A stretch of DNA of 64,000 bases, from the NCBI GenBank assembly GCA_023375675.1, contig JALQBC010000013.1:372001-436000 (forward strand), written 5' to 3'. This document shows, one piece after another, positions 1 to 10,865 of the stretch. Each line of letters starts with the position of its first letter. The stretch's first letter is position 1. The stretch is from Cytospora piceicola. Its lineage: Eukaryota > Ascomycota > Sordariomycetes > Diaporthales > Cytosporaceae. The position numbers were made by a program, and so were the translations under genes. The notes under the pieces were generated by a model, which did no database searches, was not told where the DNA came from, and was given only the letters and a program-made list of their open reading frames with translations.

Positions 1-897
1 GGTCTGCGTGGCAGACGAGAGCATTGCAGTGTACAAGCTGACCACTTGTCGAGATGATCATGTCTATCCACTGATATGTCTGTATGTTTTGTTCATTTTA
101 CCCTGATGAGTCGTCAACCGATCTACAATCCTCTTTTCTCGACATTGACTTGTCGCCCAGCCGGGTCAGCGGGACGTCTCGAACCGTTCACCTTCCTTCC
201 TTCAGCCCTCTGATCCAGGTGTCCCTAGTGGATCATCGTTGTACATACATAGTGTACATGCTTCAAGTCTATTGAGAGAGAGAGAAACGCCTCCTTCGGT
301 CTCCACCTGTGCCACCCTTGCGACGGCAGGGTTGGACAGGGTGAACCACCAGGACAAAACTATCTCGTCGCCACGCGTTTCGCTATATCGTACCTGACTA
401 TCCGGACAAGGACTGGGATCTCTATTCTATGCTGTTTATGGTACGACTACCTATAACCACCAGAAAGACCGGACGCTTCGCTTGCCTTGCCTTGCCTTGT
501 CGGACATCCACTCTGCGGTCGGGCCAGTCCATTCATGAAGGTCAGGGCAAGATTGTCACGTCATACACTATGGAGCTGACGAGGCTCAAGGTCGACAAGC
601 CCGTGGGGTATGCTGTCGCGGCCTTGAAGGCTATGCACGGGCCGAGCTCAACGACTTATTTCCTTGATCATTGACATTTCATGCACTGTGTTTATGATTT
701 ATTTCTGACATTTCAAGCTCGTCGGTTCTGACAGGTAGCCGGTCATTTTGGGCGACAGAAAGTTAGCATCCGAATGGACCAGCCCATAGGACCATCTTTT
801 CTCTTTCACACTGTATGCGAAAACTTCGAGAGGAGACGCGTGGCTACCTACAGCAGAGTAATTGTTAGTCCAAAACTCACCACAATGGTTTCCAAGG

Positions 898-1091
898 TAC
901 AGGGCGCCAGGATTATAATTACTAGTACGGTCCACGGGGACAAGGCCTACCGATTTGCTCGAAGGCCTTGAGAATTGGGTCGATAGAAGATCAGGACTTC
1001 ATATCGCACAAAGATTCGCCCACAGCACTCAGTATTGTTGATCCCCTCCACAGGTGGACCATACTAGTAATTGTAATCCTGGCGCCCTGTA
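898..1091. mobile_element. MITE-like element with 36-bp terminal inverted repeats and TA duplication
   Basis: The arms at 900-935 and 1054-1089 are inverted copies differing at two positions, both C/T transitions. The element starts CAGGGCGCC and ends GGCGCCCTG, and is flanked on each side by the dinucleotide TA (898-899 and 1090-1091). A 190-bp non-coding unit with long terminal inverted repeats and a TA target duplication is the layout of a Tc1/mariner-type MITE. The 118 bp between the arms has no coding capacity; a small AAGGCC/GGCCTT hairpin lies just inside the left arm. The arms and TA flanks are seen directly; the superfamily is inferred. Confidence 0.7.
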
Positions 1092-1925
1092 TGTAGCGGG
1101 GCCGTGTTTGCGCGTCACTGTCGATCTCCTTTGTTCTCTCAAGCTAAGAGACGCAAAATCTACCAGGACTCTACCACGAACAAGTTCTGGTAGCAAGTAC
1201 CTGGGTGAGATAGTGCTCCAATTTTCAACATCGGCCTTGAAAATCTAATCGTTAGGTTGTATGGCATGTTGTTAGAGGGGTTTTTTCTCCTCTCCTTTTT
1301 GTCCTGGTTTTTTCCAACGTGGCACCTGGGGGGATGCAATTTCCATGCGGTGAATAAGGTTACTACAACGTCGGAGATGCTTGTACTGTTCAGATACTAT
1401 ATGGAATTTCCCGAATCCTCTGCGGCACTTGGTACTACTGTGTAATCAATTACCAGGGGGCAATTATGCTATAGTGACGGTAGAGAGTGACATCGCGCTC
1501 AAGTGTTGGTATACATGCACTTAGTGCGCAGTGATCGCGGTGGAGACGAGGACTCGTAAGCTTTTTTACAACTCTGAAGTGCATGTTCGCCAACTCCAGC
1601 ACTTCATTTCCGGCCAGGGACGAATGGGGCAGTGAGATATCCGTACGGGCACCGAAAACTATACACATACTCGTCGTCTCTTATCGTTTATGCCTCTGGA
1701 TCCAGTGCCAAATATGTGCCTGGGTCTATGCCATCCATGAAAACGTATGGAGCCCAAAGAGGGCGACATCGGGAAACGATGATCATGGAGAAGAATGAAG
1801 GATACGACGAGCAAGGGCTTCCAAGGGTAACTCGGCCAACGTCCAAGGTGTAGCTCGACGCTAGAGTCTTCCTGTGGTTGATCGTCACCAAGTCGCTACG
1901 GGCCGTGACAATCCCTGACCATTTG

Positions 1926-1942
1926 CATATAGATATATATTG
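1926..1942 (+). promoter_or_regulatory. TATA-like promoter element of the GH3 gene
   Basis: An alternating AT run (ATAGATATATAT) sits about 90 bp upstream of the chosen start at 2031, a reasonable distance for a fungal TATA box. No other evidence supports it. Confidence 0.35.
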
Positions 1943-2030
1943 GAGCGCAAGCCCTCAAGGAGATCTCACCTGGTTGTTGTTTCCCATCAGAGTTTTTTGG
2001 CGGTATCATCATTCTTTCAAGCCATTAAAC

Positions 2031-4444
2031 ATGGCGCGCCTTTCTTTACTACTCGCTTCCGCCCTCTACCTGTTCGGCCGCAATGCCGCGGCGAACTACA
2101 CCAACACCTCTCTCCTTTCTTCCGGTTACAGTAAGATCAGACCCCATGTAACGAGCTGGCAAAAGTATGTACTAACACAACCCTCACAGTCAACCTGGGA
2201 GAGTGGCAGGATGCCTTCGACAAGTCTCAGGCCCTTGTCGAAAGCCTGACTACGGATGAGAAGCTCTCCATCATCTGTGGAAGCGATGGAGGCGACTTCA
2301 GTGCTCTGACACTGAAGGACTCGGCGTCTTCTATACTCTACGAGTACTACGTCACTACATGGCCGGCTCCCCTCGCTCTGGCCCATTCCTGGAACAAGAC
2401 TCTGGTCTACAACCAGGGTGCTGCTCTCGCCACAGAGCACAAGGCAAGGGGCATCAACATGATCAACTGCCCCACAAGTCAGCCCCTCGGGCGAAACCCC
2501 TGGGGAGGCCGTAACGGAGAGACCTTCGGGCCGGACACCTACTTCAACGGAATCTTGACGGGCCTGCAGACCAAGGGCATGTTCGACACGGGAGTCATCC
2601 CCAGCGGCAAGCACTTCCTCCTCAACGAGCAGGAGACCAACCGAAACGGAGGTGCCATGTCAAGTGTATCCGCGGGTTCCCTGAGCAACCCTTACTCTTC
2701 CAACGCCGACGACAAGACCATCCACGAGACCTACCTCTTCCCCTTCTACGACGCCGTCAAGAACGGCATGGCCGGCGTCATGTGCGCCCTGAACCAGGTC
2801 AACAACACCCAGAGCTGTGAGAACGGGGACCTCCTCCTCGGCCTCCTCAAGTCCGAGCTCGGATTCCCCGGCATGGTCAACCCCGACGTGGGAGGCCAGC
2901 ACACGGCCTACGGCTCGTTCAACGGCGGCCTGGACTTCGGCTCGTCCTCGTACTGGAGCAACGAGACCATCACGGCCGGCCTCGCCAACGGCACCATCAC
3001 CATGGACCGCCTGAACGACATGGTCATCCGCAACGTCATCGCCTACTACCAGCTCAACCAGGACGCCGGCTACCCCTCGGCCGCCGAGACGGGCGAGTAC
3101 GTCAGCCCGGACCCCCGCAAGGGCCACGCCGCGCTCGCGCGCGAGTACGCCGCCGACTCCCTCGTCCTCCTCAAGAACACCAACAACGCCCTGCCCCTGA
3201 GCGCCCCCAGGAAGGTCGCCATCTTCGGCCTGCACGCCGGCCACGCCGTCGTGGGCCCCAGCACGCCCCTGGACGTCACGGGCGGCGCCACCTCGGTGTT
3301 CCAGGGCCACATGGCCCAGGTCGGCGGCAGCGGGCAGGGTTCCTTCTCCTACCTGGTGACCCCCGTCTACGCCTTCACCACCAAGGCCATCGAGGACGGA
3401 ACCATGCTGCGCATGATGCTCAACGACAGCATCATCGCCAGCGACTCCAGCTCCATGATGAAGAGGCAGGACGTCGGCGGCAACTCAACCGGCGGCATGG
3501 GCGGCGGCGGTGGCATGGGCGGCGGCATGGGCGGCGGCCCGGGCGGTGGCATGGGCTCTACCTACTCCGACTCCACGGGCACCCAGCAGACGACCCTGGC
3601 GTACGCCTACAACCAGGACGCCTGCGTCGTGTTCGCCAACGCCTACTCCGGGGAGGGCGGCGACAGGTCCGAGCTGTACAACGAGGACCAGGACGCCCTG
3701 ATCAACGAGGTCGCCTCCAACTGCAACAACACCATCGTGGTCATCAACACGACCGGCCAGCGCCTCGTCGACGGCTTCATCGAGAACGAGAACGTGACGG
3801 CGGTCGTCTACGGCGGCGCCCTGGGCGAGCAGTCGGGCAACGCCATCATCGACGTGCTCTACGGCGCCGTCAACCCGTCCGGCAAGCTGGCGCACACCAT
3901 CGCCCGGAACGAGAGCGACTACAACGTCCAGACCAGCGAGGAGGCCAACATCACCTTCAGCGAGGGCAACTACATCGACTACAAGTACTTTGACCGGTAC
4001 AACGTGACCCCCCGCTACGAGTTCGGCTTCGGCCTGTCCTACACCACCTTCGAGTACGCCTCCGAGGTCTCGGTCGAGTCCAACGCCACCGCCGGCTACG
4101 CCTCGGGCGCCCGGGCCGTCGGCGGCCGCGAGGACCTGTGGGACGTCGTCGCCACCGTCTCCACCACCGTCGCCAACACGGGCGGCCGGGACGGCGCCGA
4201 GGCCGCCCAGCTGTACGTGTCGTTCCCCGCCGCCGCCGGCCAGCCCGCGCGGTCCCTGCGCGCCTTCGACAAGGTCAGCATCGCCGCCGGCCAGACCGAG
4301 CCCGTCAGCTTCCAGCTGCGGAAGAGGGACCTCGCCCACTGGGACGTCACGGCCCAGGAGTGGAAGGTCGAGGCTGGTGACTACACGCTGTACGTCGGCG
4401 CCAGCAGTAGGGACATCAAGGCGCAGACCACCTTGACTATCTAA
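2031..4444 (+). CDS. Secreted beta-glucosidase, glycoside hydrolase family 3
   Basis: Two exons, 2031-2130 and 2190-4444, give 784 aa. The 59-nt intron has donor GTAAGA, branch site ACTAAC and acceptor CAG. The start is followed by a hydrophobic signal peptide (about residues 1-21, LSLLLASALYLFG), so the enzyme is probably secreted and acts on cellobiose or other beta-glucosides. GH3 landmarks are present in order: KHF..NEQE, the nucleophile region GFPGMVNPDVGGQH (Asp266), the acid/base region FANAYSGEGGDRSEL, NCNNTIVVI, the late motif FSEGNYIDYKYFD, and a C-terminal fibronectin-III-like domain. Odd points are a Gly/Met-rich insert at nt 3490-3555 and a nucleophile motif reading PDV where most relatives have SDW. 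Third positions become almost all G or C after about 2700. Many NxS/T sites fit a secreted glycoprotein. Confidence 0.93.
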
Positions 4445-5244
4445 GTGGTTGTTCGGGGGGGTACGAGAGGAGTTGGGACGATATCGGCGCTGGAAGCTGA
4501 GAACTGGGTCTGCGTCTAGGCCATCCGGCTCCTTTGCCATTAAATAAGCGATGTATAAAATTTTAACAATGTATCAATGAAAGTTCTGAAATATCTGAAA
4601 GCTCCATGTATTCGACCCAATCGTTGATATGCCACATTGAAAGCCAAGCAAGTGTGGCCCACCTCAGGTGGCTGTTGGCTCATGTACCAGACTGTGCTCA
4701 CTCATACTCGAGACTTCTCTTGAGTCGCGCTTTTACACGCCAGGTTGCCAACCAACTTCCTCAGGTAATAGTCAAGCACCATAGAAGAATGTCTCTCACA
4801 AGAACCCTCCCTTCCATGCTTCGACTGTAGCGAAGTCAATCGCTCGGCCGTGCCTGTCTGCCAAAGGCCCAGCATGTCAGTTATCCTGATGTGGTGACAC
4901 TGCTCGACAAGAAGAGAGACTGGCTCAGCCATTAGTACGACCAGGAGCACCCAAATCGTGACCACAGCCGAAGCAGAAGCAGAACCAGTAGGATCCAGTC
5001 GGTGCGAACAAAGGAGAGGGTCGTCTACCTGGAATTGAACTTGAAGAGGGTCTCGGGTCTGTTTTATATAGATACATATTTCGCAAGGCGCCGTCGTCAC
5101 AACTACACGGCCACATACCACCCACAGAACATTTCCATAACTGAGGCGCAACGGGAGTTCTCGTGTGAACAAAGCAAGAGAGATAACATTGAAGTCTCTA
5201 CATACAATTATAGACATAACCCATCATTATCAGAAAGCCCCCCA
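4445..5244. other. Convergent intergenic region (GH3 / GPHR 3' ends)
   Basis: This holds the 3' flanks of two convergent genes. AT-rich sequence at 4540-4575 may carry the polyadenylation signal of the GH3 gene. The open frames here have no recognisable product. Confidence 0.55.
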
Positions 5245-7038
5245 TCAAGACCTCTTCTGCCCCAGCTCCTCGCCCCCGAACTCATCCCACTCGTCCCAGT
5301 CCCCCCCGGCCCCCATCACCCCGCCGTCGCCGCCGCCGCCGCCGTGTATCCTCCTCCCCACCCAGATCCCCACCCCGGTGGCCAGGCTCGACAGCAGGAA
5401 CCACGCCTCGAACCAGCGGTCCACGAAGGCCGGCTCCAGCGCCGACTCGAGCGCGTGGCCCACGGCGCTGCCCATGTCCCGCGGCAGGTTGCTCCGCAGC
5501 AGCAGCCCCGCGCTGATGACGTACGTCGCCGTGACCTGCCCGATGAGCAGCGCCAGGTTCGCCTGCGCCTGGTGCAGCAGCGCGGGCGCCCACCGGGCGA
5601 AGAGGTGGAACGTCTGCACCACGGCGTTGCCGCTCGCCAGCAGGATCACCCCCGACAGCAGGAACGAGATCTGCCGCGCCCACGCCAGCTGGTCCAGCTT
5701 CGGGTCCCAGTGCTTGGCGAGGAGGCCCAGGAACCGGTTGATGGGGTCCGACGAGCTGAAGCTCGCCGAGGCCGGGTAGTACAGCCGGCGGAACGAGGTC
5801 AGCGACGTCGCGAGGATCCGGTACACGCAGTAGATGCTGAAGATGTAGGCCGGCACCGCGAGGAGCCGGCCCAGGGCCGTGCCCGCGCGGGCCTGGGCGG
5901 CTTGCTTGCTGCGGAGCGCGGACAGGGCCGACGAGAGGTTGGCGTCCATGGCCTCGAGGCCCGAGATCTCCTGCTGGAGCGCCTTGATCTCGGCCGCGTC
6001 GCCCCCGCCCCCGCCGCCGATGCCCTTCAGCGAGCACACGATCTTGCCCATGACCCCGGACGAGCCCGCGCTGGCGTTGGACTCCGTGGTCGTCGCCGCT
6101 AGCTTCCTCTGCAGTGACCGTAGCCGGTGGCGCTTCGTCATCAACAGCTCCGCCGTCGCCTCGAGCCCCGCCTGTTTCCTCCCGATGTCCGAGTCGGTGA
6201 TGGGCTTCCGCCTGCGGGAGGTGTTGTCGGCCAGCATGGAGTACGGGCTCGACACGCTCGCGAACCCAGACAGCAGCGCCATGAGCGAGATGCCGATGAT
6301 CCCGATGCGCTCGAGACACGCCCTCGCGAGGGTATCCACCGCCCAGGCCGCAGTCATGCCCTCCTTCCACCTCATCCCGATAGACATCCCCGCGGCGTCG
6401 GACCCGCCCTTCGTCTTGGCCGCCCTCGAATATACAAAGCTCTCGTCCCCGCCGACCCCCGCCGGGACCGCCTTCCCGACGCTCCAGAACACAAACAGCC
6501 ACAGCCCGAACCCCACGGTCTGCAGCGCCCACGCCCAGCGGGGCAGCCTCCCCTTGGCGGTCCGCTGGAAGCTACACAGGCCCGAGCCCGCGAGCACGCT
6601 CTGGATCTCGAGGAAGGGTATGACGCCGACCAGGAGCAGCAGCAGGGTCGGCACGACGACCCGCAGCGCGGCGTCCCGCGCGCGCGGGTCCACCACGTCC
6701 GAGATCTCGGCCAGTATCAGCTCGCCCAGCACGGTGGCGAGCCCGATGGTCGACGCGAAGGTCGCGGCCGCGAGCCTCCTGCGCGCCGACTTGGAGCCGT
6801 GCTCGGCGTGGACCTGCTGGAGGGTCGGCGGCGCGCTCGCGGGGAGGTAGTGGTCCTCGCCGTCGCGCGCCTGGCCCGGCCGCGACAGCCGCGGGAAGAG
6901 CTTCTTGGCGACGGCGGCCGAGACGACGGCGAAGGTGAGGAGGAAGGGCGTCAGCGAGAGGACGGTGCCGGCGGTCGAGGAGCCCGGCGGGGCGGCCGAG
7001 CACGCGGCGTCGTCGCACGAGTACTTCGGGTGCGGCAT
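5245..7038 (-). CDS. Golgi pH regulator (GPR89/GTG) family membrane protein
   Basis: Single exon, 597 aa. It has about nine hydrophobic segments: near residues 25-45, 95-112, 125-145, 170-187 and 245-265, then four more after a hydrophilic loop. The loop carries a coiled-coil-like stretch (EIKALQQEISGLEAMDANL). The segment SGFASVSSPY at residues 257-266 matches the family's conserved GFGxVxxPY region. The C-terminal half resembles the domain annotated as abscisic-acid GPCR-like (GTG). Family members sit in Golgi or ER membranes, and the animal protein is an anion channel that sets Golgi lumen pH; the role in this fungus is inferred. The tail is short, Gly-rich and acidic (WDEWDEFGGEE). GC at third positions is extreme, which creates long spurious frames on the other strand. 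Confidence 0.85.
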   Translation of the reverse strand: MPHPKYSCDDAACSAAPPGSSTAGTVLSLTPFLLTFAVVSAAVAKKLFPRLSRPGQARDGEDHYLPASAPPTLQQVHAEHGSKSARRRLAAATFASTIGLATVLGELILAEISDVVDPRARDAALRVVVPTLLLLLVGVIPFLEIQSVLAGSGLCSFQRTAKGRLPRWAWALQTVGFGLWLFVFWSVGKAVPAGVGGDESFVYSRAAKTKGGSDAAGMSIGMRWKEGMTAAWAVDTLARACLERIGIIGISLMALLSGFASVSSPYSMLADNTSRRRKPITDSDIGRKQAGLEATAELLMTKRHRLRSLQRKLAATTTESNASAGSSGVMGKIVCSLKGIGGGGGGDAAEIKALQQEISGLEAMDANLSSALSALRSKQAAQARAGTALGRLLAVPAYIFSIYCVYRILATSLTSFRRLYYPASASFSSSDPINRFLGLLAKHWDPKLDQLAWARQISFLLSGVILLASGNAVVQTFHLFARWAPALLHQAQANLALLIGQVTATYVISAGLLLRSNLPRDMGSAVGHALESALEPAFVDRWFEAWFLLSSLATGVGIWVGRRIHGGGGGDGGVMGAGGDWDEWDEFGGEELGQKRS

Positions 7039-8193
7039 TTGCGATGACGTCGCGCCGGTTCGAAGGGACGGATAATCGTATTTGACTTCTTTACGGGAAG
7101 ACCTCGAGACTCCTATTGTCGCGTTGAAAGTCTCGCAGGGGAGTCTTGATCGAGCTTCTGGGTTGATGTGGTGCCGGAGGCTGTAGAAGCTAACCTCAGT
7201 TGCATTTCACTGTCGCTACTTCATTGAGTGTGTGTGTGTGTGTACGGTCGGTTACACTGCGTACTTCATCATCAAATAGAAGGAAATTGGTGGCACCGTC
7301 GTGTTACAAAGCTCGGTGGAAATGGTTGAAAATTGGCAGCAAGCAGAACCTTGGAAATGTCGTCGAGAAATTGAATCACAAGGAGTCGTCGTCAGCGTGA
7401 TGGAAGGGGGTTGGATGAGATGGTCACTAACAGAAACCCTGCAATTTATTATGGGCTTTTGGTGAAGCTTTCCCAGCTGCCGGGGCCAACCCTGCCAGCC
7501 TTACTTAGTACATAGGTACCTACCTAGGTACTCTGCTACTCAATTAAGTACCTGGGTAGTCTGCGTCCTGCTTTACTGTCTCTTTCTTTCCTATTCACTA
7601 CTCCTGCCCCGATATGCGCATCCGTAGCATACATGTGCCGTAGCTAGATACAGCACGAAGGATGGTTCAATGCAGTGCTCAAGGTAGCCCATTTTATTAA
7701 TACAAAACACATTTGCGAACCATGGGCATCCCCAGTCAGAAAACCGAGGCTCCCTCCCTCCCCGGTTCTGCAAGTCAGAGTCACATGCGCAAGAGATACG
7801 AGCTCTCACTTTAAGGAAATACGAACGAGCTACCCCAAAACAGAAGCATAGCACACGATATAATGGCCATTGACGAAGCTCAATAGCCAAGGAGGCTCAG
7901 TTTCGCCCCTGAGAGAACATGTTCCTCATCCACCCCAATACCGGTTTGTTTGGTCATAGTGGCCACCCGTTTCTCCTCGCTCGTAAGAAGCGGCAATCCA
8001 TGAACTCCAGGTCTGTCCCCCAAAAGTCATGTTCTCCGCTTTGTGCGTTTGCTCCAGATCCTGTGATAACCCTGCAACTCCTTGCTCACGGCGAATCGAC
8101 TAAGCTCCTCCCTTGAGTGCTGTGGCTTGAACGTAAAACAATCGAGGATCGAATACATGAGTTATTATGATGATGTTGATGGGGATGGTGTGC
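7039..8193. other. Intergenic region between GPHR and the stress-protein gene
   Basis: It contains the promoter side of the GPHR gene (7039 upward), a (TG)n microsatellite at about 7228-7243, and a cluster of ACCTAGGT-type palindromes at 7511-7560. The part from about 7600 is probably 3' flank of the minus-strand stress-protein gene. I see no gene. Confidence 0.5.
7511..7560. repeat. Palindrome cluster containing TACCTAGGTA
   Basis: An exact TACCTAGGTA lies at 7521-7530, flanked by related units (AGGTACC before, TACCTGGGTA after). The same motif recurs in other non-coding stretches of the window. Confidence 0.8.
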
Positions 8194-10865
8194 TCATTCC
8201 GCCGTGGCTGTAGTAACAGCTCCTCCGCCGTCCTCATCCTCGTCCTCCTCGTTTTCGTCCTCCTCTTCGTCCTCCTCTTCTTGAGGCTTGTGCTTGAGCA
8301 GTGCTGCAGCTTCGCCGACCTCCATCTCGTGGAGCCGTTCCTTTTTCTCCTGTTCCAGTTGCTGCTCCTCCAACTCCTGCTTTTGTTCTTGAAGGAGTTT
8401 CGCGCCGCTGGTGACCTCGAACTCGCCCTCCCCTTCCTCGTCCTCATCGCCGCTGCCTTCGTCTTCACTGTTCGCCGCGCTGGCTGTTGGTGTGATTGTG
8501 GGCGTCGATACAAGCTGGCCAGAGCCTCCCAGAGTCGTCGTCACGCTGAGGGAGCTGCGTTGCCGTTCTGGCTTGTACCGTCTCAGGGTAGGATCGAACT
8601 TGGCGGGCAAGCCCAGTGCCCTGGCCACCTTACCGGCCTCCTCGTCAGCGGATAGCTTGGACTCGATCTGCCATTCAGTAGTGCTGTCACCGTCCGCCTC
8701 ATGGACCCCTTTGTTGGCTTGTAGCATCTGGCGGTAGTTCCATTTCTCCGGGTCGTTATCCCGCTTCTCCCTCTTCTTCTGTCGCTTCTCGTCAGGCCTA
8801 ACGACGACCACCGGTACTGGTGAATATTGAAGGCAGTATTTCGAAAACGAATTTCGCGAGGCCATGAGACCCTGGAACCCGCCGAGCGTTCTTCCGCGGG
8901 TGCCGACAATCAACATGGAAGGTTGGTGCAGCTGGATCTACTCTACCGGGTCAGCTACGAAGGGGACCAAGGAGGCGCCCGGGAAGGCTGCATATATCTC
9001 GAACAGAAAGGTCGGGGAGAACATACCAAGCGCTGGAAAGTCGAGTGGAGCTTACCCACAGCGTATTCCAAGACGATACTTATAGCCTTGCTATCACCGC
9101 ATTTAGCCTTGATCCTTTCCACTTCTGCGTTTGCCTCCTTCTGGAAGCTCGCTTGTCTCTTGTCGGCTTCGAGCTGACGGACGTCCTTCTCGACCACCCG
9201 CACGCAAACTATTTCGTCGCCGTCATCGACGAATTTGCTAAACAACCACTGCAACGCTTCGTCCGAGTATTCGTGGTCATCGATACCAACCATGAATGTC
9301 CGCGACCGTCGCTGGTTTGACGCATAGCCGAGGTGACGCACGACCAGCGTGTAGCTGGGGAAGTTGTGCTTGGTAGGTTCGCCGAGGGTTACGTTGTTGA
9401 AGGTGACATGCTTTCGGAATCTGACGGTGTCAGTTTCTATCGGTGCTGTTTGGCGAGCCCCCTTTCTTCGTTTCGGCGGCATATTCGCGTTGATTACGGT
9501 GTTGACGGCTGCGTGCGTGCGACGGAATTGGGTATATGGGTTATGGTAGATGCTCGTGTGCAAATGAGGAAGGTCAAGGAGGAGGTTTTGCGACGCGTGT
9601 GAAGCCTCCGTATGCAGCACAGCGTTTGGGTTATGCACTTGAGGCTTGTGTGGTTGATGGCAGAGAGGTGATGGTGAATTTTCTTGTGGTAGTGAACAGT
9701 GCAATTGATACCAAATGCTCAACGGCTCTGAGGCAGCCAAAGTGGAGGGGATTAATACTGTTCAGATGGGTGCCCAGCTGCCAGGTACGTCTGCGTCGCC
9801 CAAGGTCCACCGACGTTGCAACCGATAGCGCTGGGCAGGCCGGTCCTGGCAGCCTGGCTGGGCAGCATCGAGCAAGCCACTTGACTAATAAGGGATCCCG
9901 GATCCCTTTGGTAATGGAGGGGCAGAAGCAACTTTGCACCAAAGCGGGGTGGTAGTATAGTGGGGTAGCCGCTATGGGATGACATCTGAAGGGCCTGGGG
10001 TCAGCTGGTGACCGCCCTGCCATCCAGGCATTCCCCAGTGCAGATGAAAAGCGACTGGCCGCACACTGAACGAACCAGAAAGCGACTGCATCTCACACCG
10101 AAACCTGCAGAGCTGGGATACGCGGCAACGAGCTTCGCAAACATATAGGGGATCTCTGACTTACCTCGACGATGGCGGCAACGAGTTCCTGTGCCGTCTT
10201 GCTCGGCCCTGTGGCAGCGATCCATCCGGCATCCGAAAGGCTACTGAGGCTATACTTGATTGCCGCGATCCTTCTCCACTAAAGCTCACTGTGCTCGAAC
10301 GACCCACATCCTCCTCCTCCTCCCCCTCCTCTTCTTCTTCTTCATCTTCTTGAGACGTTCTAGGGCTGACAGCAGTAGACGGTGCAGCACTAGACATGGC
10401 GGTGTCGAATTCCTTAGAGTCGCGCCCTGCATTGAGACCACTACAAACCTGCCGTTCGTCCTTGGTCGGTATCGAAAATGTGATCTTGCAGGCTGGCGCA
10501 TCCTTGGTTGGGCTGTCATCTGCGGCCTTCTGGCTGAAATACCCGACGGTGGTTTCGGCAGTAGGGTTCTCCGTGGCCTTCTCAGCGTCATGCTTGCCGA
10601 TATCGACCTGCTTGGGCGGCGCTTGAGAAGTGGGCGACACATCGGAGCCGGGGCTTGGAGTCTCGACGTTGGCCTTGGGTGGATCTGCCGTCAGGCTCGC
10701 CTTCTCCGTCTCGGGCGCCGTCGCCGGGGCGGACGTAGGTGGATCACGACCAGCAACAGCAACAGGGTTGTTGCTCGTTGTCGACCTCGCCGCGCTCCCC
10801 TTTCTGTCTCTCCACCGTGAATTCCTGCGTCGCAGCCGCTCGGCCAGCGCTTTGGTTGCATCCAT
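8194..10865 (-). CDS. Universal stress protein (UspA) domain protein
   Basis: Three exons, 10865-10165, 9420-9027 and 8937-8194, give 612 aa with matching phases. The N-terminal ~230 residues are low-complexity, with an acidic run (EDEEEEEEGEEEED) followed by SIASVAFRMPDGSLPQG. The UspA domain is split by intron 2: RTFMVGIDDHEYSDEALQWL and DDGDEIVCVRVVEKD lie before it, and PSMLIVGTRGRTLGG and YCLQYSPVPVVVVRP after it. The glycine-rich GTRGRTLGG stretch is the family's nucleotide-binding loop. The tail is Glu/Asp-rich. Intron 2 (89 nt) has donor GTATGT and acceptor TAG. Intron 1 is long for a fungus (744 nt); it joins SSR to FRKHVTF in phase and has a CTGAC branch site next to its acceptor. 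An ATG at 9484 inside intron 1 opens the same frame (MPPKRRKG) and could start a shorter isoform. Fungal relatives are linked to stress responses; the exact role is unknown. Confidence 0.82.

Larger units (their letters stand above)
1..2030. other. Non-coding stretch upstream of the GH3 gene
   Basis: No open frame here looks like a protein or joins to one by plausible splicing. The stretch holds a 190-bp MITE-like element (900-1089, listed separately) and a short CCTTG repeat near 482-499. The last ~150 bp is the likely promoter of the GH3 gene. Confidence 0.6.

Noticed and set aside
3485..4540. A 351-codon minus-strand frame opposite the GH3 gene
   Set aside because: Its Val/Asp/Gly/Ala-rich product has no family features and overlaps the catalytic core of a recognised enzyme.
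4702..5217. A 171-codon minus-strand frame between the GH3 and GPHR genes
   Set aside because: It lies in the shared 3' flank, has no recognisable domain, and its composition does not resemble neighbouring genes.
5002..7047. Long + strand frames opposite the GPHR gene
   Set aside because: They are Arg/Pro/Ala-rich shadows caused by very high GC at third positions. The minus strand has clear membrane segments and family motifs.
7050..7070. GGTTCGAAG resembling a tRNA B box
   Set aside because: There is no pairing stem around it and no A box upstream. It lies just upstream of the GPHR start codon.
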